The notes under the pieces: generated by a model | Told to the model about the DNA's origin: nothing | The model's input: the letters and a program-made list of their open reading frames with translations, nothing else | The model's database searches: none | In this document: piece by piece, positions 17,467-23,765 of the stretch | How positions within the stretch are numbered: the first letter of the stretch is position 1 | How the letters are laid out: the number at the start of each line of letters is the position of its first letter | Position numbers and translations under genes: made by a program | Assembly: GCA_001598975.1 (NCBI GenBank) | Contig: BBXU01003193.1 | Coordinates: forward strand, 1-23,765 | From: Parachlorella kessleri | Lineage: Eukaryota; Chlorophyta; Trebouxiophyceae; Chlorellales; Chlorellaceae | DNA length: 23,765 bases | Reading direction: 5' to 3'

Positions 17467-18453
17467 TTAAGGCAACCAATCAAAACTTAGTAATATTCCA
17501 GAATAAAGAATAACCCAAGCTAATGAAAGAGGTAATAATACTTTCCAACCTAAACGCATTAATTGATCATAACGATATCTAGGAAAAGCAGCACGAACCC
17601 AAATAAAGGTAAATAAAAATCCAGTCACTTTTAAACCAAACCAAAAAATACCAGGAATCCAGTAAAAAATAGACAAATTCAATGGTGGTAACCAACCGCC
17701 AAAGAAAAAAAGAGCACAAAGACTACTCATAACTATCATATTAGCATATTCACCTAAAAAAAATAGAGCAAAACCCATAGATGAATATTCTACATTATAA
17801 CCTGCTACTAATTCAGCTTCGGCTTCAGGTAAGTCAAAAGGTGCTCGATTAGTTTCTGCTAAACAAGAAATAAAAAACATTATTAAAACAGGAAATAATG
17901 GAATACAAAACCAAATATTTGTTTGTGCGAGCACAATTTCTGATAAATTTAATGAACCTGTACATAATAGTACAGTAATAAGAATTAGTCCAATAGATAC
18001 TTCATAAGATACCATTTGAGCCGCTGATCGTAAACTACCTAAGAATGCATATTTTGAATTACTTGACCAACCAGCAGTTATTATACCATAAACACCTAAA
18101 GATGATATAGCAAATAGATACAATAAACCAACATTTAAATCAGCTAAAACTAAACCTTCACCAAAAGGAATAACTGCCCAAGCTACTTGACTTAATAAAA
18201 ATGTTAACACAGGAGCAAATAAAAAAATAACTAAATTTGCACTACTTGGTAATACTGGTTCTTTAACTAATAATTTTAAACCATCAGCAATAGGTTGAAA
18301 AATTCCAAAAATACCTACTACATTTGGACCTTTTCTACGCTGCATTGAGGCTAAAACTTTTCTTTCTGCTAATACTAAGAATGCTACACCTAATAATAAA
18401 GGTACAGTCATTACTATAATTTTAAAAATAAGACTAAATACAAGAAAATTCAT
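17467..18453 (-). CDS. nad1: NADH dehydrogenase subunit 1
   Basis: This 328-residue complex I membrane subunit (NuoH type) lies at the junction with the peripheral arm and forms the quinone-access channel. The conserved loop [20 protein letters not shown] is at about 28-47, followed by [19 protein letters not shown]. The second conserved loop is [20 protein letters not shown], then [20 protein letters not shown] and [37 protein letters not shown] closes the protein. Length is normal (about 320-330). The ATG start gives [20 protein letters not shown]. Uninterrupted, with no introns, unlike the split nad1 of land plants. The 5' side faces the large minisatellite spacer. Confidence 0.98.
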   Translation of the reverse strand: MNFLVFSLIFKIIVMTVPLLLGVAFLVLAERKVLASMQRRKGPNVVGIFGIFQPIADGLKLLVKEPVLPSSANLVIFLFAPVLTFLLSQVAWAVIPFGEGLVLADLNVGLLYLFAISSLGVYGIITAGWSSNSKYAFLGSLRSAAQMVSYEVSIGLILITVLLCTGSLNLSEIVLAQTNIWFCIPLFPVLIMFFISCLAETNRAPFDLPEAEAELVAGYNVEYSSMGFALFFLGEYANMIVMSSLCALFFFGGWLPPLNLSIFYWIPGIFWFGLKVTGFLFTFIWVRAAFPRYRYDQLMRLGWKVLLPLSLAWVILYSGILLSFDWLP

Positions 18454-19493
18454 TATTTGTTAGTTTTTTTTATTTTTTCATATTTATCTTATCTTTTTTA
18501 CCAAGTATCTATTATCCATTTACGCTCTTCAAAAACGCAGTGTGCGTAGCATTGAGAGAACCTCCATTTTCGCTTCTCCATTTTCAATGGAGAATAGGAG
18601 AATAGGAGAACCAGCTATTAAAAAAAAAGATAGCTTGCATCTTTTTAACTTGTTAAAAAGCCAGCTCCTTACGCTTCGCTTTACTACGTACGCTTCGCTT
18701 TACTACGTACGCTTCGCTTTACTACGTACGCTTCGCTTTACTACGTACGCTTCGCTTTACTACGTACGCTTCGCTTTACTACGTACGCTTCGCTTTACTA
18801 CGTACGCTTCGCTTTACTACGTACGCTTCGCTTTACTACGTACGCTTCGCTTTACTACGTACGCTTCGCTTTACTACGTACGCTTCGCTTTACTACGTAC
18901 GCTTCGCTTTACTACGTACGCTTCGCTTTACTACGTACGCTTCGCTTTACTACGTACGCTTCGCTTTACTACGTACGCTTCGCTTTACTACGTACGCTTC
19001 GCTTTACTACGTACGCTTCGCTTTACTACGTACGCTTCGCTTTACTACGTACGCTTCGCTTTACTACGTACGCTTCGCTTTACTACGTACGCTTCGCTAA
19101 AAAAAGAATACATTGTAAAAAAGACACTTTGTAAAAAAGATGATACAAAGTAAAAAAGATGACACATAATGTAAAAAAAATAATGTAAGAACAACAACCA
19201 ATATGACTTTTTTTTAAGATACCTTTTTTATTATATAAAAATATGGGCTTTTATTTATAGAGGCTTTTCTATTATATCTTTTATTATATATATATATATC
19301 AAAGATATATATCTTTGATATAAATAAAAACCTTCTTTTTTTATGAAATAAAAAAAGCCAAAAGATTTTAATTAATTTTGTTGTATGTTTTTTTTACGTT
19401 TATTGGTTTTTTTACTCTGTAAAAAAGATAAGTGAAATTTAATGCTCAATACTTTTCTAGTTTAACAGTATATTAAAATTTAAATTTAAAAAG
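18454..19493. repeat. trnN-nad1 spacer, over 1 kb, no gene
   Basis: No gene is seen. The 19-bp minisatellite occupies 18669-19098. To its left are ACGCAGTGTGCGT, CTCCATTTTCAATGGAG and CTTTTTAACTTGTTAAAAAG modules. To its right are repeats of TTTGTAAAAAAGA, then an AT-only palindrome (about 19285-19325) related to the one at about 6240-6300 in the cox2-cox3 spacer. Confidence 0.75.
18669..19098. repeat. Minisatellite: 22 x 19 bp
   Basis: The unit TTTACTACGTACGCTTCGC is repeated exactly 22 times from 18680 to 19097, with no substitutions that I can see. It is preceded by a partial unit (TTACGCTTCGC, 18669-18679) and followed by TAAAAAAAGAATAC. The same partial-unit, unit and tail arrangement occurs with one unit at about 15532-15575 and, with one base changed, at about 10744-10780. 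The array is therefore a local expansion of a dispersed element. Because 19 is not a multiple of 3, and no frame of this strand has a stop, it creates a long false reading frame. Confidence 0.95.
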
Positions 19494-19565
19494 CTCCGCA
19501 AGTTGGAATCGAACCAACGACCCGATGGTTAACAGCCATCTGCTCTACCTCTGAGCTATTGCGGA
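19494..19565 (-). tRNA. trnN(guu): tRNA-Asn (GUU)
   Basis: Acceptor TCCGCAA/TTGCGGA, discriminator G. The D arm is AGCTCAGAGGTAGAGC. The anticodon stem GATGG/CCATC carries the loop CTGTTAA, giving GUU. The T arm is GTTGGTTCGATTCCAAC. A canonical 72-nt tRNA. It is the upstream-most gene of the minus-strand block. Confidence 0.96.
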
Positions 19566-20468
19566 ATAATATATTATTTTTTTTATTAAAAATTAGATGA
19601 TTCTCTATTCTCCTATTCTCCATTGAAAATGGAGAAGCGAAAATGGAGGTTCTCTCAATGCTACGCACACTGCGTTTTTGAGGAGCGAAAATAGAGAACC
19701 TAAAATGGAGAATAGGATAAGCGTAAATGGATAATAAAATAGTATAAGTATATTTCAATTATTAAAAATTGTTTGGTTTTTTACTATGTTCTGAAAAAAA
19801 AAAATGATTAAATAACTTAATGTACATCATATAGAGAAACAAAGAATTCTTTTGCTTTTTTTTGTTATATATTTCTTTAAAAAAAATTTTATTATTTAAT
19901 TGGTTTATTGTTAATATCTTTTTTTTACAAAGTGTCTTTTTTACTTTGTAAAAAAGCTAAAAGACACTCTGTAAAAAAGCTAAAAGTTAACTATAATTTT
20001 TACATTAATTTTTAATCTTATCATAAGCACTAAGTGTCTTATCTTTTTTTTTAAGCCTACATTCTATTCTCCATTTACGCTCCTCCATTTATAAATGGAG
20101 TAACACCTCAATGCTTTGAGAAAGCCTCCATGTTATTCTTGATGCAGTTCTTCATGCAATTCTCCATTGAAAATAGAGGGTCTTTCAATGTAGTTCTTGA
20201 TGCAATTCTTAATGCTCTTATTATTATCCATTTTTAATAGAGGCTTTTTTCAATGCTACGCACACTGCGTTATGGAGGTTTTACTCCATTTACCAATGGA
20301 AGTTCTCTTAATGCAAAGCATTGAGGAGTGTACATTACACAATTATACACTGCGTTATTAAAAACAGCATCAAGAATTGCATTCAGTAACAAAAATGGAG
20401 AACTGAAAATGGAGAATAGGATAATAAGTTTTTTATTTTTAATAAAAAAATGAATATAAAAGTTAATT
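19566..20468. other. Divergent trnN/cob region (candidate control region)
   Basis: Transcription diverges from here (trnN on the minus strand, cob on the plus strand), so promoters may be present; none can be recognised by motif. Contents: CTCCATTGAAAATGGAG and ACGCACACTGCGTT modules (19605-19700), copy 2 of the 75-bp element (19807-19882), a TTTTTTACTTTGTAAAAAAGCT module at about 19940, and a long mosaic of CATGC, CTCCATT and ACGCA-CAC-TGCGT modules (20060-20430) that leads up to the cob start. Confidence 0.5.
19807..19882 (+). repeat. Copy 2 of a roughly 75-bp duplicated element
   Basis: It matches 10942-11016 in the same orientation with about five substitutions, centred on AACAAAGAATTCTTTTGC. 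It lies in the divergent region upstream of cob. Confidence 0.75.
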
Positions 20469-20885
20469 ATGAAACGACTATCCATTATTAAACAACCAGT
20501 ATTTTCGGTTTTAAATGCTCATATAGTTGATTATCCTTCTCCTAGTAATATAAATTATTTTTGGAGTTTTGGTAGTATAGCAGGAATTTGTTTAGTAGTA
20601 CAAATAGCTACAGGTATATTTTTAGCAATGCATTACACACCACATGTTGATTTAGCTTTTCTTAGTGTTGAACACATTATGAGAGATGTAGAAGGAGGTT
20701 GGTTTCTTCGATATATGCATGCTAATGGTGCAAGTATGTTTTTTATTGTAGTATATATCCATATGTTTCGCGGTTTATATTATGGTAGTTACGCAAGTCC
20801 TCGTGAACTTCTATGGTCTATTGGTGTAATTATATTATTATTAATGATTATAACTGCATTTATTGGTTATGTGCTCCCATGGGGT
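20469..20885 (+). CDS. cob: Apocytochrome b, exon 1
   Basis: Exon 1 encodes residues 1-139 of cytochrome b, the complex III subunit that binds both b haems and the quinol and quinone sites. It begins [20 protein letters not shown]. Helix A/B landmarks follow, [20 protein letters not shown], then haem-ligand His H84 and H98 in [20 protein letters not shown] and RGLYYGSY. It ends GYVLPWG, a conserved point just before [11 protein letters not shown]. The exon ends at the T of GGT at 20885, as a group I 5' splice site requires. Reading on into the intron gives only WLWPQII and a stop. With exon 2 the protein is 388 residues, normal for the family. Confidence 0.97.
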
Positions 20886-20920
20886 TGGCTTTGGCCCCAA
20901 ATAATTTAATTGCAAATTTT

Positions 20921-21589
20921 ATGAATTTTATTCGCTTTTTTCATCATCTTCCCACCTCCATGCAAAGCATAGAGAGAAAATGGAAAGCAACTTACAGAAT
21001 AGGGCCTCACAAAAAACAAGTGCTTTCCCTTCTTGTAGGTAATTTATTAAGTAATAGTTGGGGTGAAAAACGATATAATTCTAGTCGATTTCATATATAT
21101 ATAGAAAGTAAACAAATTGAATATTTATATTGGTTACATAAAATTTACAGCCAAGCTGGTTATTGTAACCCTAAACGTCCTGAAATAAATCATCGAATAG
21201 AAAAAGGAAATAAATTACGTTATGTTATACTATTTCGTCTCTATTCTTTTTCCAGTCTTAATTGGCTTTACGATGCTTTTTATGTTGATAAAGTCAAGAG
21301 AGTTCCTCCACAAATAGGTGAGTGGCTTGATGCACAAGCATTAGCCTTTTGGTTAATGGATAATGGTGGACCAATAGGGAGCGGTGTTAGTTTAGCAACA
21401 AATTCCTTTACTCTTCAAGACGTTCAACTCTTACAGAAAGTACTCAAACAAAATTTCAATCTCAGTGTTAATCTACATCGTGACAAAAATCAGTGTAAGC
21501 TTTATTTCCCAAAAAACCAAATAACTACGCTTTCTCAGTTGGTAAAACCATATATGATATCTTCAATGTATTATAAAATTCATGAATAA
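20921..21589 (+). CDS. Intron-encoded LAGLIDADG protein, active-site Asp replaced
   Basis: A 222-residue free-standing intron protein, not in frame with cob exon 1 (start ATG 20921). It is a double-motif LAGLIDADG protein, a family of homing endonucleases and intron maturases. Motif 1 is LLVGNLLSNSWGEKR (about 37-51) and motif 2 is AQALAFWLMDNGG (about 138-150). Family landmarks between and after them include RFHIYIESKQIEYLYWLHKI, RLYSFSSLNWLYDAFY and the closing VKPYMISSMYYKI. Where the family usually has a catalytic Asp in each motif, this one has Asn (N45, codon 21053-21055; N148, codon 21362-21364). DNA cleavage is therefore doubtful, and splicing help (maturase) could remain. The N-terminus (PTSMQSIER) is encoded by a palindrome module and is probably an added extension. 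Confidence 0.88.
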   Translation: MNFIRFFHHLPTSMQSIERKWKATYRIGPHKKQVLSLLVGNLLSNSWGEKRYNSSRFHIYIESKQIEYLYWLHKIYSQAGYCNPKRPEINHRIEKGNKLRYVILFRLYSFSSLNWLYDAFYVDKVKRVPPQIGEWLDAQALAFWLMDNGGPIGSGVSLATNSFTLQDVQLLQKVLKQNFNLSVNLHRDKNQCKLYFPKNQITTLSQLVKPYMISSMYYKIHE

Positions 21590-21624
21590 TCAAGTAAATT
21601 ATAGTATAATAGAGTTATTCATTG

Positions 21625-21695
21625 TTCTTGATGCTGTTCTTGATGCAATTCTTCATGCAAAGCATGAAGAATTGCATCAAGAACAGCATCAAGAA
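21625..21695. repeat. Perfect 34-bp hairpin inside the cob intron
   Basis: The arms 21625-21658 and 21662-21695 are exact complements with an AAA loop. It is built from three stacked modules: TTCTTGATGC, TGTTCTTGATGC and AATTCTTCATGC. It lies between the LAGLIDADG stop codon and the catalytic core, where a peripheral stem should be tolerated. Confidence 0.93.
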
Positions 21696-22215
21696 TTGTT
21701 AATAATGTTTGATGTAATCTATACAGAAAAATTAAACATATCTCTATTATGCAATGCTGATGAAAACGGTTAACGATTCTCAACTCGTTTCAAGACCGTC
21801 GGTTGTGTATACAATCGCTACAGACTGGTTCATCGGTGGGTGCCTGCAATGGTGCTTAATGTACAGTCGGAGTTTCTACTCTTGTCAAAAATTCTAAATG
21901 CTTTGTGTCTTTTTTATAGAGTAAAAAAAAATAGAATTTCACTATTTATTTTTCTATATGCTATTATTCATTTACAATAAAGAATTACATGGAGGTTTTT
22001 CTCAATGTTTTACATGGAGGTTTTTCTCAATGTAACACATTGAGGATTGAAAAATGTCAAGAGTTTTAGGGCTTTCTGTAAATCCTAACAGGTTAGAAAG
22101 TACAGGGGTTACATATCGAGTTGTTCACAGTTTTTTTGATCAGCTATATTAAAATTGTTTTAAGGTTCTCAATGTAGAATGAATTAAAAAACTAGATGTG
22201 TAATTTAGAAACTAG

Positions 22216-22965
22216 CAAATGTCTTTTTGGGGCGCAACAGTAATCACAAGTTTAGCTAGTGCAATACCTGTAATAGGTGACAGTATTGTTACTTGGCTTT
22301 GGGGTGGTTTTTCAGTAGATAATGCAACTCTAAATAGATTCTTTAGTTTACATTATCTATTACCTTTCATCATAGCTGGAGCTAGTGTTGTGCATTTAGC
22401 AGCACTTCATCAATATGGTTCTAATAATCCTTTGGGTACAAACTCGACAGTAGATAAAATAGCGCTTTATCCATACTTTTATGTGAAAGATTTAGTAGCT
22501 TGGGTAGCTTTTGCTCTATTTTTTTCTATTTTTATATATTTCTATCCTAATTTATTAGGACATCCTGACAATTATATTCCTGCAAATCCAATGTCAACAC
22601 CAGCACATATTGTTCCAGAATGGTATTTTTTATGGGTTTATGCTATTTTACGTAGTATTCCAAATAAATTAGCTGGAGTTGCAGCAATTGCTCTAGTATT
22701 TATTTCATTATTAGCTTTACCTTTTTTGAATACATCACCTATACGTAGTTCAAATTTTCGACCAATACATAAAAAATTCTTTTGGTTAATTTTTGCAGAT
22801 GTTTTACTACTTAGTTGGATAGGTCAAAAACCAGTTGAAGATCCTTATATTTTGGTTGGGCAATGTGCTTCAGTATTCTTTTTTATATATTTTTTAATAA
22901 TAATACCTTTTTTAGGTCGATTCGAACATGCATTGTGTCAATATAAAAAAACAGTAAGGGTTTAA
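22216..22965 (+). CDS. cob: Apocytochrome b, exon 2
   Basis: Exon 2 encodes residues 140-388. It starts with CAA (Q140), directly followed by [20 protein letters not shown], the normal continuation of PWG. The second pair of haem ligands is H185 ([10 protein letters not shown]) and H199 ([10 protein letters not shown]). The Qo-site PEWY motif is at about 274-277 in [20 protein letters not shown]. The C-terminus [17 protein letters not shown] is a normal length. An ATG at 22219 could mimic a separate start but is simply the second codon of the exon. Two hairpins follow the stop codon. Confidence 0.97.
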   Translation, partial: QMSFWGATVITSLASAIPVIGDSIVTWLWGGFSVDNATLNRFFSLHYLLPFIIAGASVVHLAALHQYGSNNPLGTNSTVDKIALYPYFYVKDLVAWVAFALFFSIFIYFYPNLLGHPDNYIPANPMSTPAHIVPEWYFLWVYAILRSIPNKLAGVAAIALVFISLLALPFLNTSPIRSSNFRPIHKKFFWLIFADVLLLSWIGQKPVEDPYILVGQCASVFFFIYFLIIIPFLGRFEHALCQYKKTVRV

Positions 22966-23009
22966 AATAGTTTGTGTTTTAACAAACTTCTATCTTTTTT
23001 ACGTAGTGT

Positions 23010-23119
23010 CTTTTAGCTTTTTTACTACGTAAAAAAGCTAAAAGAATTAACTATTTTTTTTAAACACTGTATTTTAGCTTTTTACATTGTAAAAAGCTAA
23101 AATACAGTGTTTAAAAAAA
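23010..23119. repeat. Two tandem hairpins after cob
   Basis: Hairpin 1: a 16-bp perfect stem, 23010-23025/23029-23044 (CTTTTAGC, T-run, AC; loop TAC). Hairpin 2: a 31-bp perfect stem, 23055-23085/23089-23119, with loop ATT; its inner part is the same TTTTAGCTTTTTAC module. They lie between cob and trnM and may define the cob 3' end. Confidence 0.85.
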
Positions 23120-23179
23120 GATAAACAACAAAAAAAATAAATATTAAATAATAAAAAATTTTATATTATGTATTAAAAT

Positions 23180-23252
23180 GGGCTTATAGTTCAATCGGTA
23201 GAACACGTTGCTCATAACAACGCAGTTGTAGGTTCGAGTCCTGCTAAGCCCA
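23180..23252 (+). tRNA. trnMe(cau): Elongator tRNA-Met (CAU)
   Basis: Acceptor GGGCTTA/TAAGCCC, discriminator A. The anticodon stem CGTTG/CAACG carries the loop CTCATAA, giving CAU. The T arm is GTAGGTTCGAGTCCTGC. The anticodon stem lacks the run of three G:C pairs of initiator tRNAs and 1:72 is a normal G:C pair, so it is called elongator. A lysidine-modified tRNA-Ile with a CAU anticodon cannot be fully excluded by eye, but the sequence resembles plant mitochondrial elongator trnM. Confidence 0.88.
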
Positions 23253-23765
23253 TTTGATTTTTGGCTTTTTTTTTTTAGATTGGGATATTTTTTAATAAAA
23301 AAAAATGGCTCTCCACTTTCGCTTCTCCTATTATCCTATTCTCTATTGAAAACTAAGGTTTTCTCAAAGCAAAGCATTGAGGTAGTTTTTTTTCGTAACG
23401 AAAAAAAAATCTCCATTGATAAATGGAATTTTCCTCAATGCAAAAGATTGAGGGGCGAAAATTGAGAACCGAACATGGAGAATAGAATATTCATCTTTTT
23501 TTTATAAATAAAAAAAAAAGCCAAAAAATATCAATATATTGTACTTTTATTTTACTTTTACATGTATATTATAATTAGGAGTTATTGTGCTTTTTTTATA
23601 CAAAAATATATTTAATACTAGAATTTTCTTTTTTTAGCGCAGCGAATTAATAATTTTTACTATTATTTAGCTTTTTTACATAGTAAAAAAAACACGTAGT
23701 ATCATCTTTTTTACTGCTTTTATTTATCTTTTTTACATTGTGTCTTTTTTACAAAGTAAAAAAGC
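23253..23765. repeat. Repeat-rich end of window, no gene
   Basis: No gene is seen. Positions 23374-23424 are identical to 3225-3275 and contain the TTTTTTTTCG-TAA-CGAAAAAAAA hairpin. TTTTTTAC-ATA-GTAAAAAA lies at 23672-23690. CTCCATT variants and T-run modules fill the rest, and the window ends inside another TTTTTTACAAAGTAAAAAAGC module. Confidence 0.7.

Larger units (their letters stand above)
20886..22215 (+). other. Group I intron in cob
   Basis: A 1,330-nt self-splicing-type intron. P1 can be drawn exactly: exon TGGGGT (20880-20885) pairs with GCCCCA (20894-20899), leaving the required U.G pair at the 5' splice site. The last intron base is G (22215), the next bases CAAATG resume cob, and the junction restores PWG-QMSFWGA. 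A P7 pairing GACTG (21823-21827) with CAGTC (21864-21868) lies in a GC-richer core at about 21765-21880. The 5' half carries a LAGLIDADG frame (20921-21589). A 34-bp hairpin (21625-21695) and other modules (about 21895-22050) have been inserted around the core. The subgroup cannot be assigned by eye. Confidence 0.92.

Noticed and set aside
17139..19098. Possible CRISPR array
   Set aside because: The units are directly adjacent with no spacers and the context is mitochondrial. They are tandem repeats.
18542..19153. A 203-codon open frame with 19-residue repeats
   Set aside because: It is the 19-bp minisatellite read through three frames. No frame of that strand has a stop, so the openness says nothing about coding.
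19486..19758. Minus-strand 90-codon frame
   Set aside because: It covers all of trnN plus repeat modules.
20270..20485. Minus-strand frame upstream of cob
   Set aside because: It is a palindrome mosaic and overlaps the cob start on the other strand.
20469..20909. cob as a short protein ending WLWPQII
   Set aside because: The last codons are intron sequence. P1 pairing and the restored PWG-QMSFWG junction show a split gene, not a truncated one.
21582..21773. Second frame in the cob intron
   Set aside because: It is mostly the 34-bp hairpin and overlaps the end of the LAGLIDADG frame.
23180..23252. Initiator tRNA-Met
   Set aside because: The anticodon stem lacks the three consecutive G:C pairs of initiators and the 1:72 pair is a normal G:C.
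23280..23465. Short frame near the end of the window
   Set aside because: It lies within the 51-bp direct repeat and other modules.

Overview
The window looks like part of a green-algal mitochondrial genome, most likely a gene-rich core chlorophyte such as a trebouxiophyte. The evidence is bacterial-like respiratory genes (nad1, nad4, nad5, nad9, cob, cox2, cox3, atp4, atp8), rps14, a mitochondrial 5S rRNA, eleven or so bacterial-type tRNAs including a class II trnY, and a cob group I intron with a LAGLIDADG reading frame. All genes read through in the standard code (Trp is TGG, with no internal TGA). The DNA is very AT-rich and roughly half is non-coding. The exact lineage is an inference, because the large and small rRNAs and cox1 are not here.

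Layout, left to right. (1) atp4, atp8 and trnY(gua) lie on the minus strand, followed by about 1 kb without genes where transcription diverges. (2) A plus-strand block holds trnI(gau), two unidentified small reading frames, cox2, cox3, trnG(ucc), trnS(uga) and rrn5. (3) A long minus-strand block holds, in coordinate order, trnH(gug), nad9, trnA(ugc), trnS(gcu), nad4, nad5, trnR(ucu), trnL(uaa), rps14, nad1 and trnN(guu). (4) After a second divergent gap of about 0.9 kb comes plus-strand cob, split by a 1,330-nt group I intron, then elongator trnM(cau). The proteins belong to complexes I, III, IV and V, and the RNAs and rps14 serve mitochondrial translation.

The most striking content is between and inside the genes. 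The spacers are mosaics of short palindromes. Each family keeps its stem, while the loop of about 3 nt varies or the stem changes in a compensated way. They are nested into long perfect hairpins (29-41 bp), duplicated at a distance (for example a 78-bp perfect inverted repeat 6.9 kb apart), and in two places expanded into tandem arrays (22 x 19 bp and 7 x 18 bp). The same modules occur inside functional genes: two hairpins sit in the 5S rRNA and account for its unusual length, one lies in frame in nad4, and one forms a 34-bp hairpin in the cob intron. One hairpin ends one base from the nad5 stop codon.

Other points of interest are a cob-intron LAGLIDADG protein with Asn in place of the usual catalytic Asp in both motifs, an ATG-less orphan frame before cox2, and a duplicated element of about 75 bp that is not a module palindrome.
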